A stretch of 64,000 nt of DNA from CAIXSC01 sp046349915. Its GTDB lineage: Bacteria; Planctomycetota; Planctomycetia; Pirellulales; Pirellulaceae. The notes beneath the pieces are model-generated. The model did no database searches, was not told the DNA's origin, and saw only the letters and a list, made by a program, of their open reading frames with translations. Where the stretch lies: contig JAXMBL010000010.1 of NCBI GenBank assembly GCA_046349915.1, forward strand, positions 201,364-265,363, given 5' to 3'. Shown here in pieces: positions 36,701 to 44,030 of this stretch; within the stretch, counting starts at the first letter, position 1, and each line of letters starts with the position of its first letter. The position numbers were made by a program, and so were the translations under genes.

Positions 36701-37631
36701 GACCGACGATTTCGATCGACCAGCGATAATCGCTCGCCGCGACCTTACCGAGTCCATCGAGCTGAATCACCACTCGCAGCGCATCGTGCACGCTCGCAGC
36801 AAACTTTGGATCGAAACGGAGATAGCCGGCGCTGGCGGGATGCGGATATATGGCGCCGCAGCCCTGGTCGACTCGTTCGATTCGCAGCTTGGCAACCAAT
36901 CCTCTCGCAGGCCGCCAATCCTTGACCTGCGAATTTTGAAGCGGCGCTGGCGGCGACTCGGCCAGCATAATCCAAGTCTCCGCGATCGACGATCGATCAA
37001 ACCGCCGAGCCGGTCGAAAAAGGTAGGCGATCGAATCCGCCACAAGATGCCAAGCCGGATGAGCGGTCCCCAGCGATCGAACAAATTCGCGCAGTTTCTC
37101 CTCGAATCCCCGTGGAAAGTCTGGAGTAGTCAACCAAGCGGGACGCGCGTCCGACGAGATAAAGCGATTCGTCTCGTCAGTGTTCTCATGCGGCCACACC
37201 TCGACGTAGGCGTTAAGGATCTCCTGGAATTCCGTGCTCAGTTCATCAGGAGTCAAATCACCCAACAGAGCCTGAATCAACCGCGACCGAGCATGAGCTT
37301 GGGAGAGCCACTTGGTCGAGTGCCATTTCGAACTGAGCGCAGCCGCCGCCTCGTCAAACTGCCTAATGACTTTCAGCAACGAGTCCACCGAGGCGCCGGA
37401 CAGCCAACTTCGCACCGCCTGGTTCCCAGCCTCCAGCAGCAGGCAATCACCCGCGAAGAAGTGTTCGTCCCAGAGTTTCTTGACCGCTCCCAACTGGCCG
37501 GACTGATCAGGGTTCAGTTCAATCCCCAGCAGCTTCCGCAAGCCTTCCAACGGGTTGCCTTCTGCCCGTAATTTGCGAATCTCCGTATTGAGTTGGACGA
37601 GTTCAACATCGTGAGGCGAGGAGGAATTCAT
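33762..37631 (-). CDS. Type 2 giant protein A2: degenerate Lon-like domain + NACHT NTPase + FGE-sulfatase fold
   Basis: A 1289-aa protein. Residues 1-235 are helical. Residues about 245-445 correspond to the Lon-like region: IERVDQGCGAIYPHP, then LEGPSGGLAFAVAIRA (candidate Ser325) and KVGHVLRKAAAQ, where the position equivalent to the A1 lysine is Leu367; the protease dyad therefore looks broken or moved. The NACHT ATPase has Walker A ADSGFGKST (500-508), Walker B VVFLFDAADQ and sensor VVSGRPETK. Helical repeats follow. Residues about 1038-1289 are an FGE-like fold (LPTEAQWEYA, GLYDMLGNVWEWCEDW, RGGSWYSVSVDCR) lacking the first catalytic Cys. It converges with the sigma gene. It pairs with giant B2 in its N-terminal half but with A1 in its FGE domain. 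Confidence 0.82.
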   Translation of the reverse strand: MNSSSPHDVELVQLNTEIRKLRAEGNPLEGLRKLLGIELNPDQSGQLGAVKKLWDEHFFAGDCLLLEAGNQAVRSWLSGASVDSLLKVIRQFDEAAAALSSKWHSTKWLSQAHARSRLIQALLGDLTPDELSTEFQEILNAYVEVWPHENTDETNRFISSDARPAWLTTPDFPRGFEEKLREFVRSLGTAHPAWHLVADSIAYLFRPARRFDRSSIAETWIMLAESPPAPLQNSQVKDWRPARGLVAKLRIERVDQGCGAIYPHPASAGYLRFDPKFAASVHDALRVVIQLDGLGKVAASDYRWSIEIVGQDAALHRHVRLEGPSGGLAFAVAIRATVLNEDLDAHVACTAQFDRKTLTLAKVGHVLRKAAAQDLSDRQVTEVLVAFGQEVDAVGVIDTSTTPSGWSLTLVPVEDLRSAYERFAKFPRITRAVKSYLRARSQRLLTFLCHPYERPSICRRKERLDREAKSEDDLYEKLDAHELEQLFAGRPSAKRIQLFADSGFGKSTLLVEMEGTIASTAGPLVPVRVGAGFSDVPPGAQEPLHLPLLDDDLFRGSRQQVVENLIQRLDWLNGTDAGDRAVKIQERDLREWLERKLAAGEVVFLFDAADQTSHQPTGVAALLKTCRNCAAVVSGRPETKKTKEQLWGAETWDTLYSRGFDQEEWRRYFSADAAPRERQFTESRAYRIWKNKDWQPVVRPPILAEQVKRLDREGELVDSTSRYRLYTISLEELVAKGLDTLNSTPATRHREEDWTAAEVMDSILAPLAWQMLQVELAHSADGTFRGQVAGRDYGELKASRREELDPITFEVLWQIGITIRMAILDQDGKQPAADARHGQRRLAEKDAAGLSWRHLSFFEYFVGRALAARPDEFAAVAERYARATQWRWIFRFALSRLGELKQVGTLNSLAKCLIQYGNPFVVYEAITRDHVTLDPDLNAFCRWLVHRDRYASEAWQSEDPPTVSQELIEIVSTAMRLEFRDSRYLHAAWELVQKAINDQSADEYVRARASDIRQQFLTEFPRLLAARNPAVVQIDSSFLRCPPTEKRAPEDAVGRPFVQGTAGDTSNEFPHWVVVSPFELMDFPVTNAQFELMAPRHARSEYNLSDEQPVTEVAWYESQMFAIWVGGALPTEAQWEYAARAGSTTKYCRIADMDSDNGYRDLDSEGDLRVVANYGRNVGATTPRGQYKPNWWGLYDMLGNVWEWCEDWYSEEYYRDLSDSTSVDPTGPKRGSLRVDRGGSWYSVSVDCRTAYRDRYDPSYRDSYQGFRIARVLSAKPAQETGKVERAES

Positions 37632-37773
37632 GGCGGGGAGAATCGATCGAGTGACCAGAGCATGCAGGTAATGTCAGCGCGGTTTATCCCCCCCATGATA
37701 ACGCTTGCACCCAGCGTGCCGAAAGTCGCTCCCCATTCGATCAAGTCGTGTCGAATTTCGGGTGCCCCCCTAT

Positions 37774-37832
37774 CAACGCCGAAGGCGTTGCGTCCTCCAG
37801 CCCAGGGTTGCCGCGCAGCGGCTACCCTGGGT
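37774..37832. repeat. REP-like inverted repeat, left copy, locus A
   Basis: Two nested hairpins: CAACGCCGAAGGCGTTG, then CCCAGGGTTGCCGCGCAGC with GGCTACCCTGGG. The reverse-complement copy is at 38058-38116 and a second such pair is at 57783-57841 and 58043-58099. It flanks a transposase remnant here, as expected for REP/BIME elements. Confidence 0.85.
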
Positions 37833-37844
37833 AACACGCGACCC

Positions 37845-38050
37845 GCGAGCCGAACGGCATCTGTATCTGGGTGACGTCGAGGACCATGTCCACATCTTGG
37901 CGCGTTTCGGGCGGACGCGTTCGTTCGCGGAATGAGTAAAGAACCTGAAACGCGTTTCTTGCTTGTGGATGCACGAGCGGGGAGAACGGAACGACGTGTT
38001 TCAATGGCAGGCCGGCTACAGTGTGTTCTTAGGCAGTTCTCAGTCAGTCG
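37845..38050 (+). pseudogene. Remnant of a REP-associated tyrosine transposase (RAYT, IS200-like Y1)
   Basis: One frame encodes HLYLGDVEDHVHILARFGRT (37858 onward), including the Y1/HUH metal motif HVH in its family context. It hits a stop at 37933-37935 and later, in the same frame, gives FQWQAGYSVFLGSSQSVG, matching the conserved 'F.WQ.GY..F..S' block of RAYTs. The catalytic Tyr region between them is missing, so this is an internally deleted, inactive copy. It sits between inverted REP-like repeats, the expected substrate of such enzymes. Confidence 0.8.
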
Positions 38051-38057
38051 GCCCAGC

Positions 38058-38116
38058 ACCCAGGGTAGCCGCTGCGCGGCAACCCTGGGCTGATTTTCAC
38101 AACGCCTTCGGCGTTG
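38058..38116. repeat. REP-like inverted repeat, right copy, locus A
   Basis: Reverse complement of 37774-37832. Its outer hairpin CAACGCCTTCGGCGTTG overlaps the stop region of the DnaN-like gene, so the last residues of that protein are encoded by the repeat. Confidence 0.85.
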
Positions 38117-39479
38117 GTACTCGGTGACGCCTCAGAGCGACGATCAGGTCAGATACTTGGGACTCGGCGTCCCGAAGGACCGATTTAACCCGCTCGGCGT
38201 TTTCGATCAGCGCGTCGATGTTCGCGGGTTCCACTTCACCCAGGGTGGATGGTTCGACAGTCGACATGTCGGGCGTAGGCGGGATGCGATTGATGCTGGC
38301 GAGTCTTGACTTCGCGGGAGGCTGAGAACGCGCCGTTACAGGGGCGGCCGAGACGTTTCGGGGCGATTCGATTGTGATCGCGTTGGTCGCCGGCCCGATC
38401 GCGCTTTCCGGGGTGAGCAGCGCCCACAGGTAGGTGCGATGCTCGTCGCGGCACACAACCGGCTGTTCCGCGTTCTGGATCGCGATCTCGTGGAAGCCCA
38501 GTTCCAAGGCTCGCGAAAGCAAGCGTCGGTCCGTACAGAACCGCACCTCGTCGCCGACGCGCGACGAGCGACTGAGCACCAACTCGGTGGGCGGCGACGA
38601 ATCAGCGGCCTGCGCCCGGATCGCCACTCGGCCGTTCAACTCGACGGTCACCGCCCCGTTCTCGTCGCTCCGTTCGGGCAGTCGCGGCAGGTTTTCCAGC
38701 AGGAACCGCCGGTCGTCGAGGTCGAGCATCAGCCGCGTCGGCGCCGAGTCGCCTGCCGCGAGCAGGTCATTCACTCTCGGGAAGCGACCTTCCCGGTTCA
38801 GTGCGATCCACACCGTCCAATCACCCGCTTGCACAACAAAATGACTGTCGGTCTTCCCGATCCGCACGGCATCGGCCGAAGTGAGTTCGCGGTTTCCGAA
38901 CACTTTGTTCGCCGGCACCAGGACGGCGCCAGCAAAGCCCAAATTCCAGCCGCCATGCGACAGAATCTGACGGCCGTCGGTGGCGGTGAACGTGCCCGCG
39001 TCGCCGTCGAGCTGCACACAACTGAGTGCGTACCGAAGCGACTCGGGGTCGGTCACTTCCATGACTGTGCGCAGCGCCGCACAAAATGTCGAGGGCTGTT
39101 CCACCCAGTTGGTCGGCAAGTGCGGACGCGCAACGACCGCCGCGGGGCGAGGCCGCTCGAACGAGGCCTGTCGCGGCACCTCGCCGTCGCGCCACCTGGC
39201 GATCACGACGCCGTCACTGCCCGCTTCGACGGCCACGCTCTCGCCACGCCCCTCAGCCGCCGTGTGCAAGAGTTCGCTGGAAACGATCAACGTTGCAGTC
39301 GACCGAGCACCCGGCAGGCGGAATTCGAGTCCAACTTTGTCGGTGTGAGCCGCGATCCGCAGCCCCTGGTGGTCGGCCAAGAGCTGAATGCACGGCCAAG
39401 TGCGACGAGGGACGCCAGTCAACAATTGACGAAGCGCCGACCAATAGTGCCGCGCGGCCGCTCGGGGAATTTCGATCAA
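38097..39479 (-). CDS. Orphan DnaN-like (beta sliding clamp fold) protein
   Basis: A 460-aa protein. The TTG at 39479 is chosen because AGGAG lies 7 bases upstream and the protein then begins IEIPRAAARHYWSAL; upstream in-frame sequence is Arg-rich and non-conserved. SLRYALSCVQLDGDAGTFTA followed by TDGRQIL is the beta-clamp signature (DnaN: RY.L.GV...ATDGHRL), and VLVPAN corresponds to the clamp's PAK region. The last 100 residues are a Pro/Ser linker and a terminal helix (NIDALIENAERVKSVLRDAE) not found in DnaN. It is unlikely to be the replicative clamp because it sits in an accessory cluster. A specialised repair or element-linked clamp is inference. Confidence 0.72.
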   Translation of the reverse strand: MIEIPRAAARHYWSALRQLLTGVPRRTWPCIQLLADHQGLRIAAHTDKVGLEFRLPGARSTATLIVSSELLHTAAEGRGESVAVEAGSDGVVIARWRDGEVPRQASFERPRPAAVVARPHLPTNWVEQPSTFCAALRTVMEVTDPESLRYALSCVQLDGDAGTFTATDGRQILSHGGWNLGFAGAVLVPANKVFGNRELTSADAVRIGKTDSHFVVQAGDWTVWIALNREGRFPRVNDLLAAGDSAPTRLMLDLDDRRFLLENLPRLPERSDENGAVTVELNGRVAIRAQAADSSPPTELVLSRSSRVGDEVRFCTDRRLLSRALELGFHEIAIQNAEQPVVCRDEHRTYLWALLTPESAIGPATNAITIESPRNVSAAPVTARSQPPAKSRLASINRIPPTPDMSTVEPSTLGEVEPANIDALIENAERVKSVLRDAESQVSDLIVALRRHRVPTPKAL

Positions 39480-39576
39480 GGCATTACTCCTGTTCAAGAT
39501 TGCGAGTTGTCGGGAATGGGAGAAACGAGAACGCCGACGGCCGCGCGGCCGTCGGCGGAATGGGACAGAGAAGTCG

Positions 39577-39798
39577 CTACGCCGCGACGAACGAGCGTCG
39601 CTTACGGCGCACAACGCGGTGCCGAGGCGGCTCGACGCCGTAGTATTCGTCCCAATCAATCGCGCCGGCCGGTCCCGACGGTTCGGGATCGAATTCGGTT
39701 TCGACCGGATCGGCGATCGAGAATCCGCGACGACGGATCTCACGCAGAGTCTCGCCGGTCGCGTTGGCCACATGGCGATCAAGTTCAGTTTGAGTCAT
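39577..39798 (-). CDS. Small uncharacterised planctomycete protein (73 aa)
   Basis: A 73-aa protein. It begins MTQTELDRHVANATGETLRE and continues with IRRRGFSIADP, which looks like a compact helical domain, and ends basic (RHRVVRRKRRS). A GGAG-type site precedes the ATG. It is on the same strand as, and 97 bp upstream of, the DnaN-like gene, so probably belongs to the same unit. Function unknown. Confidence 0.65.
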   Translation of the reverse strand: MTQTELDRHVANATGETLREIRRRGFSIADPVETEFDPEPSGPAGAIDWDEYYGVEPPRHRVVRRKRRSFVAA

Positions 39799-40005
39799 CG
39801 GTCACTCCATGAGAAAGAAAGACCGACCGCCCCCGGACAGGGAGCGGTCGTGGGAAACACAACCGCCCCGCAGGGCGAAACTCACTTGTTTTCAAACTGT
39901 CATTTGGGACACTGATTCGATCGTGCGCATACCTGGTTCCGACACGAGCCCCTGAAACCTCTGCGAAACACGACTGGACGCAGCACCCCATCAAGGACAA
40001 CTCTG

Positions 40006-40266
40006 TTGGCTGAAATCTGCAACTACTACGACGGTGAATGGCGCAGCAAGTCGTTCACCTGCCCGAACTGCAATTGGCTGGGCAGCGTTGGTGACATGCA
40101 CATGGCAACGCATGCAGAACTTGCCGATTACTCTTGCCCTCGCTGCGGAAAGATGATTCTCATCGTGAGTTATCCAACCATCGCGGAAATACGCGCTGCG
40201 GCTGCAGCGGGCAACGCCGAGGCGGCAGCAGAGCTACGGCGTTTCGATCAGCAGCATCCGTCCTGA
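40006..40266 (+). CDS. Small zinc-ribbon protein
   Basis: An 86-aa protein with two Cys pairs, CPNC near residue 19 and CPRC near residue 45, forming a likely zinc ribbon, followed by an Ala-rich helix. It starts at TTG (40006) with AAGGAC upstream. It runs opposite to the surrounding cluster and its 3' end overlaps the convergent gene at 40248 by 19 bp. Function unknown; a nucleic-acid or protein adaptor is typical for such ribbons. Confidence 0.6.
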   Translation: MAEICNYYDGEWRSKSFTCPNCNWLGSVGDMHMATHAELADYSCPRCGKMILIVSYPTIAEIRAAAAAGNAEAAAELRRFDQQHPS

Positions 40267-40526
40267 TCGTCACGGTGCATCACCGAGGGCAGTGCGGCAA
40301 GGTTGCTTTCCAACCAACGTCGCTCAGCCGCGAGAGCCTCCGAGCGGCGGCGGAACGGCCCAAATCGCGGACCAGCGATTGGCGACAGGTCCGCCATCCA
40401 CTTTCCTTGGTCGTCCGGCTCGACATGGCTGGCTCGAAAGATCGCGACCTCGCCAAGCTTATCCAAGTCGACCGCTTCGTCGTAAACGCACTTGATGGTT
40501 CCATTAGGATGGATCACAAGTTCCAC
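40248..40526 (-). CDS. Small uncharacterised protein of the Ycf46/DUF1257-type cluster
   Basis: A 92-aa protein beginning MELVIHPNGTIKCVYDEAVD and containing ASHVEPDDQGKWMADLSP and GPFRRRSEALAAERRWLE. I have a recollection of this pattern next to DUF1257 and DUF2997 genes in Planctomycetes, but no domain name. Two beta strands followed by a helix are likely. It starts 10 bp after the stop of the 314-aa gene, so it is in the same operon. Confidence 0.7.
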   Translation of the reverse strand: MELVIHPNGTIKCVYDEAVDLDKLGEVAIFRASHVEPDDQGKWMADLSPIAGPRFGPFRRRSEALAAERRWLESNLAALPSVMHRDDQDGCC

Positions 40527-40536
40527 AGCATGCTCC

Positions 40537-41481
40537 TTAACGAGGCCGCCGCAGGATGTTCCGTCGCGGCCGTTCGATGAGCAGGCCGTCGAGCGTCGCC
40601 TGCACGCCCGAGAGCTGCGTGGCGATCTGCTGTCGCAACGGCGAGTTGTCGCGCAATTGCTGCGGCGCGACGCCGCGCACCACGCGCTGGGCCTGGGCCA
40701 CGAGTTCTTCCAACTGCTGGTCGCTGCCGATACTCAGCGTGCGGAACCGCTGGAAGAAATCGGTGAGATTTTCGACGGCCGAATCGCGGAAGATCTTGGG
40801 CTTGCCGTCGTCGCCGCCGCTGAGCCGCTCAGTCAGATGCGTCACCAGCCGCGACAATTCCTCGATAAACGCTTGTTCGGCGAGCTGCACCGCTTCATTA
40901 AACCGAGCTTGCACCCGGTCGCATTCCTGGCGGTAGAGCGTGGGCGACAGGCGACGCAGATACTCGGGCGGCTCGACGCTGGGAAAATCCCATGCCACCT
41001 CGAACATGCCGCGTAGCGTGTGCGGGTAGTCGCTGGCGTTGAACAGCCGCCCCAGTCGCTCGCGGGCGGCGGCCTGCAAATCGCCGTAATGCGTTTCGAG
41101 TTGCTCGACCGCCTCGGCCAATTCGCCCTTGAGCGTGGTGAGCTGCAAATTAAATCCGCCGATATCCTCCTGGCGGATCAGTCGAATTCCCGGCTCGGGA
41201 TACGGAAGCGAAATTCGCCGCCAGTAATTGATCACCTGACCCCGCACGGCGGTGACCGCTTTCATCGCGGGGTGCGACGAGTCGAGCAGTTTCTTGCGGG
41301 CGGAGAGGAATTCTCCTTCCGCGTCGAACGTGTCGGCCGCCTGGGATTTTTGTTCCGGCGTCAGCGATTTCCGGGAACCAAACCAGGTGAAACAGACCCG
41401 CACCGCCGCCATCATCGTCCGCAGACGCGTGGTCGGATCGGCGGCCGTCGTCTCTTGGCGATCCAGTAAAAGCGTGCTCAT
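40537..41481 (-). CDS. Uncharacterised coiled-coil protein, possibly DUF3150-like
   Basis: A 314-aa, mainly helical protein. NYWRRISLPYPEPGIRLIRQ and the later NLTDFFQRFRTLSIGSDQQL followed by EELVAQAQRVV resemble the DUF3150 family found in phages and accessory elements; I am only moderately sure. No catalytic motif is visible. It is in the middle of the minus-strand cluster, 93 bp after the 179-aa gene. A structural or DNA-associated role would be a guess. Confidence 0.65.
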   Translation of the reverse strand: MSTLLLDRQETTAADPTTRLRTMMAAVRVCFTWFGSRKSLTPEQKSQAADTFDAEGEFLSARKKLLDSSHPAMKAVTAVRGQVINYWRRISLPYPEPGIRLIRQEDIGGFNLQLTTLKGELAEAVEQLETHYGDLQAAARERLGRLFNASDYPHTLRGMFEVAWDFPSVEPPEYLRRLSPTLYRQECDRVQARFNEAVQLAEQAFIEELSRLVTHLTERLSGGDDGKPKIFRDSAVENLTDFFQRFRTLSIGSDQQLEELVAQAQRVVRGVAPQQLRDNSPLRQQIATQLSGVQATLDGLLIERPRRNILRRPR

Positions 41482-41574
41482 GCAGAGGGAACTCCTGTAG
41501 TTGAAAGAAAGAGGTGTAAAACGGTGAGTGACGGTGAAGGACTTTCGAGGACGTGTCGGCCGTTCGCCGACCTG

Positions 41575-42114
41575 CTATGCGGCTGGCAGAACAGAGTGCT
41601 GGGGCGGCGTCGTGGTTTCCTCGAGTACGCGATTGGTTTGCTCCCACAATTGCTGGAGCTGTGCGGGCGTGGTCGCCAACCAGATTTGGTCGAGCAGCTG
41701 TTCTTTTTCCTGCTCCAGTCGCAAGACGGTTCGGCCCTCTGGCTCGCGGGCCAGGATTCGCTGGGCGTGGACTGCTTGACGGCGTTTGATGGCAGCTTTG
41801 ACCTCGTCATGCGGCTCCGAGTACGGCAACATGCAGTCGCTGATGTGCTCGGCCGAAACGCCGCGCACCAAGGCCAATTCCGTGCGACGCAATTGACGTT
41901 CTTCGTGATCGAGCTGCTGCTTGGCAGTTTCGATGGCCGCGAGTCGGCGAGTGATCGTGGTCAGTCCGAGCGACTCGATGGCGGCGGCCAACGATTCCCG
42001 GTCGACGAGCCCTCGGACGTGCGGGGCCTCGCTGTAGATGGTTTCGATGCGTTGGTCGATACGGCTGGCAATGCGGATCCTCCAGTGGTTTTTGTCAGCG
42101 ACGGTTAACGGCAT
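41575..42114 (-). CDS. Uncharacterised coiled-coil protein (179 aa)
   Basis: The ATG at 42114 follows a GGAG and is preferred to an upstream in-frame Met. The protein begins MPLTVADKNHWRIRIASRID and is almost entirely helical, with long heptad-like stretches (LAAIETAKQQLDHEERQLRR). It belongs to the minus-strand cluster. No enzymatic motif and no family that I recognise. Bases 42115-42346 before it contain only the hairpin repeats. Confidence 0.65.
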   Translation of the reverse strand: MPLTVADKNHWRIRIASRIDQRIETIYSEAPHVRGLVDRESLAAAIESLGLTTITRRLAAIETAKQQLDHEERQLRRTELALVRGVSAEHISDCMLPYSEPHDEVKAAIKRRQAVHAQRILAREPEGRTVLRLEQEKEQLLDQIWLATTPAQLQQLWEQTNRVLEETTTPPQHSVLPAA

Positions 42115-42180
42115 GCAGTAATTCTCCGTGGTGAAGGAAATCGCTGGCGGTAAACCAGCGCGGCTCGGCCGCAATCAAGA

Positions 42181-42236
42181 CGTACGACGGACTTCCAGTC
42201 CGTCGCGCTGATCGACGGACTTCCAGTCCGTCGTAC
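42181..42236. repeat. Two GACGGACT/AGTCCGTC hairpin repeats
   Basis: Two hairpins, GACGGACTTCCAGTCCGTC, in quick succession with TACGACGG at the left outer end and CCGTCGTAC at the right, making the pair itself an inverted repeat. Same family as 11538-11600 and about 52868. Confidence 0.75.
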
Positions 42237-42346
42237 AAGAGGCGCGCAAGCGAACAAGAACCTTCGAGCTAGTAGTTCGCAGCGAGCGGACGGTAGTGCC
42301 GACGACGGCGGAACACACGTGACGGCTCTGCGCGAGATGGCACGAA

Positions 42347-42595
42347 TCAGTTCGCCCGCGAAGAGTCGGACAAGAGCGAGTGGATTTGGTCGAGGACCTG
42401 CCGCTCGTCGTCGGTCATATTCCCGGCGTCGCGGCGAGCGATGAGCAGTTCACGACAAACGAGAAGCAATTGGCGCGAGGCGGCGATCCACCGCGCGTGA
42501 CGCGGTTCGATTTCACTCAGCCGGCCCACAAGTTGATTCACGTCATCTCGTAGCTCCCAACCGGGACCACGGGCCTGCAAATGCCAAGCGGACAT
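42347..42595 (-). CDS. Small helical protein (82 aa)
   Basis: The ATG at 42595 has GGGAG 5-6 bases upstream and is preferred over the longer frame. The protein, MSAWHLQARGPGWELRDDVN onward, is helical with a Leu-rich centre (RQLLLVCRELLIARRD). Family and function unknown; same orientation as the rest of the cluster. Confidence 0.6.
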   Translation of the reverse strand: MSAWHLQARGPGWELRDDVNQLVGRLSEIEPRHARWIAASRQLLLVCRELLIARRDAGNMTDDERQVLDQIHSLLSDSSRAN

Positions 42596-42668
42596 AAGAT
42601 CTCCCAAGGTTGGGGAATTACCGAGCGGCCTGGCCCGTGAGACTGGGCAAATCGGGCTCGTTCGGTAG

Positions 42669-43076
42669 TCACCAGACTTCAAAACCGCCGCAGTGGCGCA
42701 GGAACGTCACCCATTCCTTGAGATGCTCGTCGTCCGTCTGGTAAGGCGAGAGCGTTTCGAGTTCCGGATGAGTGGCCTGTTCCTGGGTGGAGACAAATCG
42801 TCCCTCGGCGGTCACTCGCAGCCCCAGATCCACCTGATGGCCGCTGGCGTGATGCTCCAACCACTGATCGAAGCGTTCGGCGAGCTTGGTGCAAGTCTCC
42901 TGGTCGGCCGGCCCGGCGCCGACATTCACGGCCATGCGCGCCAGCATGTCCTGGCCCAGCAGATCGCCGCCGAGTTCCACGCACAACGCATGGATAGGCC
43001 GCCAAGACCAGATATTGGCCCGGAAATACCGGCCCACCGGCGCACTCGGACTGCGCCCATAAACGTCCATTCCCAT
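42669..43076 (-). CDS. Uncharacterised protein beginning MGMDVYG (135 aa)
   Basis: A 135-aa protein of a type seen in many bacteria and phages, recognised from MGMDVYGRSP, then VGRYFRANIWSWRPI, an HHASGHQ-like centre and a Trp/Phe-rich end. No enzymatic role is known to me. GGAGTTTCG lies just upstream of the ATG. A minus-strand terminator at 43120-43147 precedes it, so it probably begins a new transcript. Confidence 0.75.
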   Translation of the reverse strand: MGMDVYGRSPSAPVGRYFRANIWSWRPIHALCVELGGDLLGQDMLARMAVNVGAGPADQETCTKLAERFDQWLEHHASGHQVDLGLRVTAEGRFVSTQEQATHPELETLSPYQTDDEHLKEWVTFLRHCGGFEVW

Positions 43077-43119
43077 AGCGAAACTCCTTGGTAAGGGGTG
43101 AAGAAGATCGGTCAGAAAA

Positions 43120-43147
43120 CGAAAAAGCCCACGCGAGAGGCGTGGGC
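43120..43147 (-). terminator. Rho-independent terminator, minus strand
   Basis: Read on the minus strand, the stem GCCCACGC with GCGTGGGC (5-nt loop) is followed by TTTTTCGTTTT. It lies between the gene starting at 43076 and the upstream 94-aa gene, so it would end transcription coming from the IS66 side. The rest of 43148-43605 contains no gene. Confidence 0.8.
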
Positions 43148-43605
43148 AGATACTTGCTAGCGGTGGTCAATGCCGCGTCGCGAGGCCGGCGAGTGTCCAC
43201 CGCATCGTCAGATTAACCAATCACGGCGTGGCATCGTCAGGTGATAAATATCGCGAGACTCTACTCGACGCCGCGACTTGTCTGTTTCGCGTCGTGCCTT
43301 GGTCCACACCGGCTTAGCAAAAAACCGCGTCTGATCCGTCGTACGACGGGGCGACGACACAGCCACTTGCGCCGGTCGATGTGACCGAAGCAGGGAAGGC
43401 AAACTCAAAACAGCCCGCAGACGGTTACTCATGAGCGTGCAGAGATTCACCTTACAGCATCCGGGCATCCGGCAAGGGAGGAAGCGCGAACCTGTGTCTG
43501 GCGCGCCGCGTCTATACTAAATTGACGTGGATTTCCGGAAAACCGAGCCAGTTACAATGGATGTTTGAAACTGCCAAGCGAAGTTTTGCAAGACGGAGTT
43601 GCGAA

Positions 43606-43689
43606 ATGGATACCCGAACCTACATCGGTCGAATCGACCAGATCAAGAGCGACTGCGGCAAGCTGGTGAGCGTTGCATCCGCGACGTAG
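43606..43689 (+). CDS. 27-aa open frame, possible truncated gene start
   Basis: ATG at 43606 with GGAG about 8 bases upstream encodes MDTRTYIGRIDQIKSDCGKL and seven more residues before TAG. The good ribosome site and sensible composition suggest the 5' end of a former gene cut off by rearrangement near the IS66 insertion. The stop falls just before the 3' end of the convergent 94-aa gene. No family can be named. Confidence 0.3.
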   Translation: MDTRTYIGRIDQIKSDCGKLVSVASAT

Positions 43690-43715
43690 GTGGAGTCGGC
43701 TACGGGCGGACGGCG

Positions 43716-44000
43716 TCAGTACCACGCTCTGAGGGAGCCCTTGCCGGACTCCAGGATGAACTCAAGTCGCTCGCAGAGGTCGTGCGCGTCCTCATCGTCG
43801 CAGTCGAGCTTGACGATGGCGTGGTTCAGATCGCCGATCAGCCAATCCAGATCGACTCGCGTCAGCTTGATCGTCGCGACTTCAACGTCTGGCGCAAGTG
43901 CCTCGAGTTGATCCTGAACATCGGGAGTGGCGTTCCACTTCCGCAGCACGGCGCGTTCATGAGGAAGCAGTTGCACACGGATGTCAGAACGTTGCGTCAT
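43716..44000 (-). CDS. Small acidic protein (94 aa) of the accessory cluster
   Basis: A 94-aa acidic protein (VDLDWLIGDLNHAIVKLDCD onward) with a helical C-terminal half. The pattern resembles small proteins of the same planctomycete cluster, but I have no domain name for it. Its start is only 30 bp from the IS66 TnpC stop, so the IS probably inserted into or just before its promoter. Confidence 0.6.
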   Translation of the reverse strand: MTQRSDIRVQLLPHERAVLRKWNATPDVQDQLEALAPDVEVATIKLTRVDLDWLIGDLNHAIVKLDCDDEDAHDLCERLEFILESGKGSLRAWY

Positions 44001-44030
44001 GGTAGAGGATTCCAGTGGGCGTTACGGGAA

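Noticed and set aside
38439..39812. 457-codon plus-strand frame opposite the DnaN-like gene
   Set aside because: Arg-rich shadow; the minus strand has the clamp signature and a TTG start with AGGAG.
43990..44030. Terminal inverted repeat of IS66 starting GTAA
   Set aside because: No matching inverted sequence was found beyond tnpA at the other end, so the element ends are left open.
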